Shown: in pieces, positions 1 through 5,666 of the stretch
Layout of the letters: every line of letters starts with the position of its first letter
Position numbering within the stretch: position 1 is the stretch's first letter
Assembly (NCBI GenBank): GCA_016777745.1
Contig: JADHQX010000070.1
Coordinates: 1-6,827, forward strand
Direction of reading: 5' to 3'
DNA length: 6,827 bases
From: Candidatus Pelagibacterales bacterium
GTDB lineage: Bacteria > Pseudomonadota > Alphaproteobacteria > Pelagibacterales > AG-422-B15
Position numbers and translations under genes: made by a program
Notes under the pieces: generated by a model
What the model saw: only the letters and a program-made list of their open reading frames with translations
What the model was told of the DNA's origin: nothing
Databases searched by the model: none

Positions 1-521
1 CTGGTTGGTGGGAATATTTTGTTGAAAACCCAATTTATACAACACCACCAAATGGATTATGGGCCGGCGCGCCAATACTAAACAAGAACGGTGAAATTCT
101 TGGCATTGGCTCATTATTTGTATCCGAGTCAGTGCCGGGTATTTCTTCTCCAGGCAATATGTCCGTGCCTATAAATTTACTTAAGCCAATTCTTGAAGAT
201 CTTATTTCCAGCGGCAGAAGGAAGAGTAAAGTCCAGCCTTACCTTGGCATTTCATCAGACGACAGCAATGATCAAGTCATCGTAACCCGAGTAAGCGATG
301 GAGGCCCAGCCTTTCAAGCAGGTATTAAACCTCAGGATGTAATTATGGCAATCAATGGCTCACAAGTGTCCAATTTGAAATCGTTTTATGAAAAGGTCTG
401 GAAATCTGGCGAGGCTGGGGTAACCATTGAATTAAGTATTCTGCGGAGAGGGACAATCATGAATTTTAACGTGAAAACAGTTGATCGACTGGATTATTTC
501 TTCAAGCCCCAGTCCTTTTAG
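1..521 (+). CDS. HtrA-like trypsin/PDZ protein, 3' part, probably protease-dead
   Basis: This is the C-terminal part of a gene that begins before the window; the open frame enters at base 3 and ends at the TAG at 519-521, giving 172 visible codons. Visible residues 18-42 match the last strands of a trypsin-like domain, with the hydrophobic pattern PILNKNGEILGIGSL and then NMSVPINLLKPIL, the segment that in HtrA/DegP proteins follows the catalytic serine. From about base 234 to 506 there is a PDZ domain: a YLGI opening, GGPAFQAGIKPQDVI as the carboxylate-binding region, then INGSQVSNL. The place where HtrA proteases have GNSGGP reads LWAGAP, so the catalytic Ser aligns with Ala (codon 63-65). 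I infer a degenerate protease that may act as a peptide-binding or chaperone-like protein, probably in the envelope; the signal peptide, His and Asp are outside the window. It converges on the FAH-family gene, so it is probably not part of the transport locus. Family assignment is firm; loss of activity is inferred. Confidence 0.85.
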   Translation, partial: GWWEYFVENPIYTTPPNGLWAGAPILNKNGEILGIGSLFVSESVPGISSPGNMSVPINLLKPILEDLISSGRRKSKVQPYLGISSDDSNDQVIVTRVSDGGPAFQAGIKPQDVIMAINGSQVSNLKSFYEKVWKSGEAGVTIELSILRRGTIMNFNVKTVDRLDYFFKPQSF

Positions 522-651
522 AGGTCTCCCGAAGCTTGTTGGATTAAACCCAACTTTGTCGCTCTTCCAAGATAAATTTTGATGAAAGGGATCTGAGACT
601 TAGTTTCTTTTACCTCTCTTCAAAACTCAGGACTCTCTGGCCAGAGGCTGC

Positions 652-1521
652 CTATTCAATAGTATTTTCTAACCGTCCGAGACCACTAATTTCAAGCGAC
701 ATATGATCACCTTTTGACAGGTATTTGGGTGGAGTATAGCCAATGCCCACACCAGCAGGTGTCCCAGTGGCAATTATATCACCCGGCATAAGTGTCATGG
801 TTGATGAGATAGTTTCAATTAAGGTTGGAATATCAAAAATCAGATCAGAAACAACCGCCTGCTGCCTTACTTCACCATTGACCTTTGTAACCAATTTCAT
901 CGCATTAACATCAGCGATCTCATCACTGGTTACAAGCCATGGCCCCATTGGGCAAAAAGTATCAAGGCTTTTACCAATGGTCCATTGACCGTGCCGCTGC
1001 TGTAACTCACGCGATGTCACATCATTAATGATTAAATAACCAAAGACATGATCATAGGCGTTTGCTTTGCTGACTTGAAAGGCCTTTTTACCAATTACAA
1101 TGCCCAGTTCAATCTCGTAATCAACCGATTGGGTTGGGTCAAGCGAACCATTCACCGGCGCCCCTGGCCCAATGACACTAGTTGGCGCTTTGGTAAAGAT
1201 AACGGGTACCTTTGGCACGCTCTCCTTACTGGTCGAGTCAAACCCGCTAGAATGAAATTCTGCAGCATGTGCATAGTAATTTTTCCCGACACATAGGATA
1301 TCACGCTGCGGCTCTGGAATCGGCGACAGAAGTTCTACACCAGCTAATGCAATGCGATTCGTGCCATTTGCTACCCAGCGGTCAATTACCACTTGGTCCT
1401 GCCCACAAAGTTTGAGCACGGCTGTTCTCGCGTCATCACCTTGAGAACAAACAATAATATCATCGCCATCAATGATGCCAGAAGCGATAGAGTCAGCATA
1501 ATAGAAAGTTACAAATTTCAT
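652..1521 (-). CDS. Fumarylacetoacetate hydrolase (FAH) family protein
   Basis: A 289-residue cytoplasmic enzyme of the FAH superfamily, which cleaves or isomerises C-C bonds of diketo- and keto-acids (acylpyruvases, oxaloacetate decarboxylase, ureidoglycolate lyase, HHDD isomerase). Residues 1-70 are the variable N-terminal domain. ILCVGKNYYAHAAEF (75-89) carries His85 and Glu88, spaced like the catalytic His/Glu of FAHD1-type hydrolases. The metal ligands are Glu136 and Glu138 (DYEIELGIVIG) and Asp167 (NDVTSREL). Lys184 lies in IGKSLDTFCPMGP, and the closing motif GDIIATGTPAGVG spans 247-259. All key residues are present, so it should be active with Mg or Mn. The start at 1521 is chosen because the family begins at MKFVTF, with a weak GAG-type ribosome site (GTCGAGAAA) upstream. 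The upstream ATG at 1650 would add 43 unfamiliar residues and overlap the regulator gene. It is divergent from the GntR gene, a common arrangement for a regulator and its target. The exact substrate cannot be read from sequence. Confidence 0.93.
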   Translation of the reverse strand: MKFVTFYYADSIASGIIDGDDIIVCSQGDDARTAVLKLCGQDQVVIDRWVANGTNRIALAGVELLSPIPEPQRDILCVGKNYYAHAAEFHSSGFDSTSKESVPKVPVIFTKAPTSVIGPGAPVNGSLDPTQSVDYEIELGIVIGKKAFQVSKANAYDHVFGYLIINDVTSRELQQRHGQWTIGKSLDTFCPMGPWLVTSDEIADVNAMKLVTKVNGEVRQQAVVSDLIFDIPTLIETISSTMTLMPGDIIATGTPAGVGIGYTPPKYLSKGDHMSLEISGLGRLENTIE

Positions 1522-1628
1522 TTTCTCGACAATCTCTATTTTTATCGTTAATACTAAAAAGCATATAGAAATTTGTCTGTCAAACGCTCTCTTCTTCACC
1601 GGGGCAATGATCGACAAACGCCGATTAG
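1522..1628. promoter_or_regulatory. Divergent promoter region between FAH-family gene and GntR gene
   Basis: This AT-rich gap must hold the promoters of both divergent genes. On the minus strand there is a perfect -35-like TTGACA (1583 to 1578), but with a 17-bp spacer the -10 position reads only TTTTTA. On the plus strand TCGACA (1526-1531) and TAATAC (1549-1554) are 17 bp apart, a fair -35 but weak -10. A short inverted repeat, TTTG-N5-CAAA at 1572-1584, overlaps the minus-strand -35 and could be the operator of the GntR protein. A seven-base direct repeat TCGACAA occurs at 1526 and 1611. That a control region lies here follows from gene orientation; the individual boxes are low-confidence readings. 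Confidence 0.45.
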
Positions 1629-2387
1629 ATGGGGATGAATTTGGCAGCATTGGTCGAAGTGATAGTAACGGCTAGAGCGAACAACCTAAACGTTTCGACA
1701 CATGAATCGATGGCGCAGCGCGCCTACCGTCTAATCCGTGCGGACATTATTTCAGGCGCGCGCGATCCGGGTGAACGGCTCCGCATCGAGATGTTAAAAA
1801 CGGTCTATGATATTGGCCCTACACCGCTTCGCGAGGCGTTGCAAAAGCTCAGCACTGAAGGTCTTGTGTTGGCGCTTGAAAAGCGCGGTTTTATGGTGTC
1901 ACCGCTTAACCTGGATGAATTCAGCGACCTTAACATTGCCCGTATCGAAATCGAAAAGGTCGCACTCGCCAGATCGCTTGCACTTGGTGACAATCAGTGG
2001 GAGTCACGTGTTGTTGCCGCAACCTATCTAATGAAGAAGGAAGATGAGGCGCTGCTTGCCAGCGGCGCTGGTGTTTATGATGCGTGGGAGTCGGCGAATG
2101 CAGAATTTCACGCGGCCATGATTGCTGCCTGCGGATCGAAGTGGCTGTTGCAAATGCGCGACCAACTGCAAGACATGTGCGAACGCTATCGCCGGTCATC
2201 AATAAGTCAAAGCAACAAAAAAACGGTAAATGGTAACCGGGACGTTGGCGAAGAACATGCCGCTATCAGCGATGCAGTCTTGTCGCGCAATTCAGAACTG
2301 GCGTGCCAACTCACCGAGTCTCACTACATGAAAACACTGAGCCGGCTGGGGGGTAATCCAAATTTGGTCGGCGACCTGCAACCATGA
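1629..2387 (+). CDS. GntR family transcriptional regulator, FCD (FadR-like) subfamily
   Basis: A DNA-binding regulator of 252 residues with the usual two-domain build. The winged helix-turn-helix lies at about residues 28-92: AYRLIRADIISG, then PGERL, then the recognition part GPTPLREALQKLSTEGLV and the wing KRGFMVSPL. An all-helical FCD ligand domain follows at about 97-236. It keeps the metal-ligand pattern: Asn157 and His161 (NAEFH, with Asn in the place of the more usual Asp), His210 (EEHAAI) and His232 (ESHYMKTL). Such domains typically bind a metal and a small carboxylate, which fits a locus for carboxylate uptake. The start is uncertain: ATG at 1629 or 1635 gives a leader of about 25 residues before the helix, ATG at 1710 gives almost none, and none has a convincing ribosome site. 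I keep 1629. It is divergent from the FAH-family gene and upstream of the transporter genes, so it probably controls one or both, and itself. The effector is unknown. Confidence 0.92.
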   Translation: MGMNLAALVEVIVTARANNLNVSTHESMAQRAYRLIRADIISGARDPGERLRIEMLKTVYDIGPTPLREALQKLSTEGLVLALEKRGFMVSPLNLDEFSDLNIARIEIEKVALARSLALGDNQWESRVVAATYLMKKEDEALLASGAGVYDAWESANAEFHAAMIAACGSKWLLQMRDQLQDMCERYRRSSISQSNKKTVNGNRDVGEEHAAISDAVLSRNSELACQLTESHYMKTLSRLGGNPNLVGDLQP

Positions 2388-2535
2388 GAACTTTAACATT
2401 AAAAGGACGGTCTTAAGAGTTTTCACATGATGATTTACATTCGGCCAAAATATAGCATGTCGATGGCCTGAATGGACCTCGAGGGGGTCATAAAAGACAT
2501 GCCCGATGAACGAAGCAATCAACTGGGAGGATAAA
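2388..2535 (+). promoter_or_regulatory. Leader/promoter region of the transporter operon with nested inverted repeat
   Basis: This gap between the regulator and tctC holds no gene. A weak promoter reading is TTCACA (2422-2427) with CAAAAT (2446-2451) 18 bp later. Just downstream is a nested structure. The outer arms GCATGTC (2455-2461) and GACATGC (2496-2502) are perfectly complementary over 7 bp. Inside them GACCTC (2475-2480) pairs with GGGGTC (2484-2489) through one G-U pair around a GAG loop. It ends 22 bases before the ribosome site of tctC. It could be an mRNA leader fold or an operator-bearing segment; the 34-base spacing of the outer arms favours RNA. No Rho-independent terminator for the GntR gene was recognised here, so read-through from the regulator is possible. 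Confidence 0.35.
2525..2530 (+). promoter_or_regulatory. Strong Shine-Dalgarno that fixes the tctC start
   Basis: GGGAGG lies 5 bases before the ATG at 2536. It rules out the in-frame ATG at 2506, which lies upstream of this site, and is better placed than the internal ATG at 2551, even though 2551 would begin directly at the MKRRQFLK Tat motif. Confidence 0.85.
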
Positions 2536-3543
2536 ATGGATTATAATGCAATGAAACGGCGCCAGTTTTTAAAAACCAGCGCCGCAGCCGGCGGGACTTT
2601 GTTGGCGGGCGGCTTGATGTCAAGTCCGGCGTGGGCGGCATACCCCGATCGGAATATTGATGTAATTGTTCCAACCCGTGCTGGCGGTGGCGCAGATCGA
2701 CTTCTACGCGCTGTCAGTTCAGTTTGGAAGAAACATCTTAACACTAACTTTGAACCAGGATTTTTTCCAGGTGCTTCCGGTCGTGTAGGCTATGAAGTTT
2801 ATATGGGGAAATACCAGCCTGACGCATACAGCCTGATCTTTGGCAATATGGGGCCAGAAGTTCTGAACTGGGCCATCAAAGCCCCAAGCTTTGATATTAA
2901 TGACTATTTCTATTTTGGCCGGGTGGATACTGATCCAGGTGTTGTGTTTGTTGGGGCTGAGAGTAAATTCCAATCAATCGACGACATCATTGCCGAGGGC
3001 AAAAAGCGTAAATTAAATGTTGGTACAAGCCGCCTTGCTCACCCTGCGTCAATCGGCATCCTAGCTTTGGGTGAAGAAGTTGGAGTTGAATTTAATCTTG
3101 TTCCACTATCCGGAGGAAAAAAGACCGTTGCAGGTGCTGTAACTCTTGAGATGGATTTCTGTGTTTTAACCTCAGGTTCAGTAATCGCCGCGGGTGATGC
3201 CTGCCGTACGTTGCTTGTATTTGACAACAAAAATCTTGCTGGTGACAAACTGAGCAACGCGCCAACCATGAATGATTATTTTGGTACAAAGCTCCCGCCC
3301 ATGTATTCCGCTCGAGCTTTTGGCATTCACAAGGCTGCAGCCGATAAATATCCAGATCGATTGGAGCTTTTGCAAAAGACCTTCAAGGATGCAATGAACG
3401 ATCCCGCTTACAAAGACGCATTCCTAAAATCAAAAGGTTTCTGGCCATATTCAAATTATGGTGGTGTCACTGAATGTGAAGAGTTCAAAAATGCGATGTT
3501 AGAACTTGGTGGACGCTATCGGTCACTTCTAACAGGCAAATAA
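2536..3543 (+). CDS. tctC: TTT transporter periplasmic substrate-binding protein (TctC/Bug family), Tat-exported
   Basis: The 335-residue extracytoplasmic receptor of a tripartite tricarboxylate transporter, which captures a carboxylate-type solute in the periplasm and delivers it to TctA/TctB. Residues 7-34 form a twin-arginine signal: KRRQFLK, a glycine/alanine-rich hydrophobic stretch, and a likely cleavage after AWA (32-34). The mature part opens with the Bug-family pattern PDRNIDVIVP, followed by the ligand loop AGGGAD (49-54, Asp54), then GASGRVG (79-85) and QPDAYSLIFGN (94-104), the counterpart of the usual PDGYTL strand. Length is normal for the family. In the ligand loop, Thr-Arg-Ala (47-49) stands where many Bug proteins have a proline-rich FxPGG, so Arg48 may shape specificity. 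The start is set by the GGGAGG ribosome site. It is the first gene of the transport operon, 90 bp ahead of tctB with a hairpin between. The tct symbol denotes the family; citrate or tricarboxylate specificity is not implied. Confidence 0.93.
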   Translation: MDYNAMKRRQFLKTSAAAGGTLLAGGLMSSPAWAAYPDRNIDVIVPTRAGGGADRLLRAVSSVWKKHLNTNFEPGFFPGASGRVGYEVYMGKYQPDAYSLIFGNMGPEVLNWAIKAPSFDINDYFYFGRVDTDPGVVFVGAESKFQSIDDIIAEGKKRKLNVGTSRLAHPASIGILALGEEVGVEFNLVPLSGGKKTVAGAVTLEMDFCVLTSGSVIAAGDACRTLLVFDNKNLAGDKLSNAPTMNDYFGTKLPPMYSARAFGIHKAAADKYPDRLELLQKTFKDAMNDPAYKDAFLKSKGFWPYSNYGGVTECEEFKNAMLELGGRYRSLLTGK

Positions 3544-3556
3544 AAGCATTACTTTG

Positions 3557-3600
3557 GGGAAACGTGCTAGCAGTGCGTTTCCCTCTTCATTCTTTTTATT
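3557..3600 (+). terminator. Terminator-like hairpin between tctC and tctB
   Basis: GGGAAACG (3557-3564) and CGTTTCCC (3576-3583) form a perfect 8-bp stem around an 11-base loop that can close further by two G-U pairs and one C-G pair. A T-rich tract with a run of five T follows (3584-3600). It starts 13 bases after the tctC stop. Because tctB and tctA lie just downstream on the same strand, I infer a partial terminator or 3' mRNA-stabilising structure that gives more receptor than membrane subunits, a pattern known from many binding-protein transporters. The interrupted T tract argues against full termination. Confidence 0.65.
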
Positions 3601-3633
3601 TTATCACCCCTCCATCCTTTTTGGATAACTATC

Positions 3634-4146
3634 ATGAACGAAAAAGAACAACCAATATCATCTCCTAAAAAGAATATTGCCGGCGAACTGATTTTACCGT
3701 TCTGCGCTTTGTTATTTACGCTCTATTATTTTAGCACGGTCATCGAATCTCCTTGGACGGCGCAGGTCAACGCATTCATGGTTGGTTCAGTCTTGATTGG
3801 CGTTATTATAATTTTTTTCATAACCCGAACAATTATGCTTCTAAACGGAAAAGCCCAGTTACACCTCAACGTCCCCCGCATACACAGTAGTATCAAAACC
3901 CGCCAAAGCGGGTTTATCGGTCTCACCATTGCATATCTTTTGGTCATAGAGTCGTTCGGTTTTACCTTAACAACAGGTCTGTTCTTTTGGGGCTCGATGC
4001 TTCTTCTAGATTATGGCAAAGCTCCAGTTGTAAAGGGTGCCCTTGCTGTTTTCATGGCTTTGGCGGCCTACGGTATCTTCATTCTTGGCTTCGAAACACG
4101 GCTTCCTAAAGGTGTTTTTGAAGCATTTCTGACGGGAGTCTTCTGA
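3634..4146 (+). CDS. tctB: TTT transporter small membrane subunit (TctB family)
   Basis: A 170-residue inner-membrane protein, the small and poorly conserved subunit of the tripartite tricarboxylate transporter that partners TctA. After a short polar N-terminus it has four to five hydrophobic segments at about residues 18-37, 45-69, 92-106, 108-126 and 132-153, with a hydrophilic loop (71-91) in the middle, the usual TctB layout. The last third, with LDYGKAPVVKGALAV and then GFETRLPKG, resembles the C-terminal region of TctB proteins. Recognition rests on size, topology and position between the receptor and TctA more than on a sharp motif. The ATG at 3634 has only a weak GGATAAC upstream, which suits low expression. 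Its stop is 2 bp before the tctA start, so the two are probably translationally coupled. The coding sequence contains a perfect 8-bp hairpin at 3896-3915. Confidence 0.88.
   Translation: MNEKEQPISSPKKNIAGELILPFCALLFTLYYFSTVIESPWTAQVNAFMVGSVLIGVIIIFFITRTIMLLNGKAQLHLNVPRIHSSIKTRQSGFIGLTIAYLLVIESFGFTLTTGLFFWGSMLLLDYGKAPVVKGALAVFMALAAYGIFILGFETRLPKGVFEAFLTGVF
3896..3915. repeat. Perfect short inverted repeat inside tctB
   Basis: AAACCCGC (3896-3903), loop CAAA, GCGGGTTT (3908-3915): a perfect 8-bp stem with a 4-base loop, GC-rich next to the loop and A/T at the base. It has the look of a terminator stem on either strand but lies in the coding sequence (around tctB residues 88-94, KTRQSGF) and has no T run beyond TTT. 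It may be an mRNA structure with no function or a processing/attenuation element. Confidence 0.5.
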
Positions 4147-4148
4147 GC

Positions 4149-5657
4149 ATGGACATTAATCTGGCATTTTTTGTTGAATTATTTTTTCATGTGTTGGGTA
4201 TGTGGTGGGTTATTGTTCCCTCTATTCTGCTTGGTCTCGTTGTTGGGGCAATTCCGGGCTTCAGCGCTGCAAATACGATCATTATTTTACTTCCATTAAC
4301 TTTTTTAATGGACGTGGAAGTCGGACTTGTTTTTATGATTGCGCTCTACTGCTCATCACGGCTTGGTGCAGGCATTCCTGCCATTTTGGTCAATATTCCG
4401 GGAACGGCTGGCGCTGCCGCAACGCCGCTGGATGGCTACCCAATGGCAAAACAAGGACTTGGGCAAAGAGCTCTTTCAATCTCATTTGTATCATCGATTA
4501 TTGGTGGGGTTTTGACTACTGTTTTGGCTCTTGTGACAATGCCTTGGTTGGCGCGTGTTGGCTTTTACATGCACAGTGTTGAGATGATTGTGGTGATGCT
4601 TTTTGGCATTTCATTAATTGCATCAGTTGCAGCAAAGGACATGATCAAGGGATTGATTGCTGGTTTTTTTGGATTGATGATTGGTTCAATTGGAGCCGAC
4701 CATGTATACGCGACCCCACGCGGCACAATGGGCTTTCTAGAACTATATGATGGCGTGCCATTGATCCCTGCTCTTGTTGGCCTTTTTGCGATCTCTGAAG
4801 CGTTTTTGGTAATTGAAAAAGGAACGTTTCTGTCCAAAACAAATGTACAGAATGTGGATAATGCCAGCTGGAAAGAGACCATTATTGGCGTTCGCATCAC
4901 CTTAAAACGCTGGTATCATATCACATGGACAAGCATGATAGGGCTTATTATCGGCGTCATTCCGGGTGCTGGAGCTGCTATTGCATCCTTTGTTGCCTAT
5001 CAGCAATCACGAACATTTTCCAAAACACCAGAGGCCTATGGCACTGGACATTATGAGGGTCTGATTGCACCTGAAGCGGCAAACAATGGTGTAACCGCTG
5101 GAACATTGATCCCGCTAATGGTGCTTGGCATTCCTGGCGGTGCCACGGCAGCCATCATGATGGTGGTGATGCAGTATCAAGGTGTGCCTACTGGCCCACG
5201 CCTATTTACTGAACGGCCAGAGCTGGGCTATGGCGTATTTATGGCGATGCTCGTGACATATCTTTTGATGGCATTCACTATTTTGCCGATGTCACGCTAT
5301 ATGTCACGAGTCACCATGGTGTCGACCACTTATATGTCACCGATCATTATCGCCTTTACGCTTGTTGGGTCATTCGTGCCGCGCGAATATATGTTTGATA
5401 TGTATCTGGCCTTTGCCTTTGGCATCATTGGCTATATTGCCCGCAAAACCGGTTATCACGTTGCAGCAATTTTGATTGGTGTCATCCTCGGCCCACTTCT
5501 CGAGCAGTATATGCTTCGGGCACTAAAAATGTCTGATGGTGATCCGATGGTACTTTTCTCGTCGTCACTTGGCAATATGTTGTGGGCAGCGCTCGTCATA
5601 ACTTTAATCCTGCCGGCATTTTTCAAACGTCGGCGTCAATCCAAAGCTGTTGAATAG
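4149..5657 (+). CDS. tctA: TTT transporter large membrane subunit (TctA family)
   Basis: The 502-residue main translocation subunit of the tripartite tricarboxylate transporter, an inner-membrane protein with about 10-12 hydrophobic segments and normal family length. Clear family signatures are GLVVGAIPGFSAANT (29-43), the loop IPAILVNIPGTAGAAATPLDG (76-96) followed by YPMAKQG, GADHVYATPRGTMGF (182-196) leading to DGVPLIPALVGLFAISE, and in the second half GLIIGVIPGAGAAIASF (265-281), GLIAPEAANNGVTAGTLIP (304-322) and LGIPGGATAA (326-335). The two halves repeat the GxIPGxxAA and IPG motifs, as expected from the family's internal duplication. The C-terminus is a basic cytoplasmic tail (KRRRQSK). 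A GGGAG about 10 bases before the ATG lies in the end of tctB. It is followed after 9 bp by the LVIVD gene. Substrate cannot be deduced, since TTT specificity rests largely with the receptor. Confidence 0.97.
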   Translation: MDINLAFFVELFFHVLGMWWVIVPSILLGLVVGAIPGFSAANTIIILLPLTFLMDVEVGLVFMIALYCSSRLGAGIPAILVNIPGTAGAAATPLDGYPMAKQGLGQRALSISFVSSIIGGVLTTVLALVTMPWLARVGFYMHSVEMIVVMLFGISLIASVAAKDMIKGLIAGFFGLMIGSIGADHVYATPRGTMGFLELYDGVPLIPALVGLFAISEAFLVIEKGTFLSKTNVQNVDNASWKETIIGVRITLKRWYHITWTSMIGLIIGVIPGAGAAIASFVAYQQSRTFSKTPEAYGTGHYEGLIAPEAANNGVTAGTLIPLMVLGIPGGATAAIMMVVMQYQGVPTGPRLFTERPELGYGVFMAMLVTYLLMAFTILPMSRYMSRVTMVSTTYMSPIIIAFTLVGSFVPREYMFDMYLAFAFGIIGYIARKTGYHVAAILIGVILGPLLEQYMLRALKMSDGDPMVLFSSSLGNMLWAALVITLILPAFFKRRRQSKAVE

Positions 5658-5666
5658 GCGGATTTC

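Noticed and set aside
65..73. GC-rich run with GGCGCGCC-like sequence near the start, possible cloning or assembly junction
   Set aside because: The reading frame and protein-family pattern continue smoothly through it, so it is natural coding sequence.
538..554. Hairpin GTTGG-N7-CCAAC in the convergent gap, possible terminator of the PDZ gene
   Set aside because: Only 5 bp of stem and followed by TTTG, not a T run; too weak to call.
635..646. Perfect 12-base palindrome CTCTGGCCAGAG just after the FAH-family stop
   Set aside because: No loop outside its own centre and only a TTTT much further down on the minus strand; may be chance and not a supported terminator.
743..1296. Plus-strand open frames opposite the FAH-family gene
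   Set aside because: They are antisense shadows with no recognisable protein pattern, whereas the minus-strand frame holds every FAH motif.
1526..1617. Direct repeat TCGACAA at 1526 and 1611
   Set aside because: Seven bases 85 bp apart is within chance and there is no third copy in the gap.
1522..1650. N-terminal extension of the FAH-family protein from ATG 1650
   Set aside because: The 43 extra residues resemble no family member, overlap the GntR gene and cover the region needed for both promoters.
2506..2535. Upstream in-frame ATG for tctC
   Set aside because: It lies before the GGGAGG ribosome site and would put ten extra residues ahead of the Tat signal.
4202..4900. Open frames overlapping tctA on both strands
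   Set aside because: They lie wholly inside tctA, have no ribosome site or family pattern, and tctA itself is a secure full-length family member.
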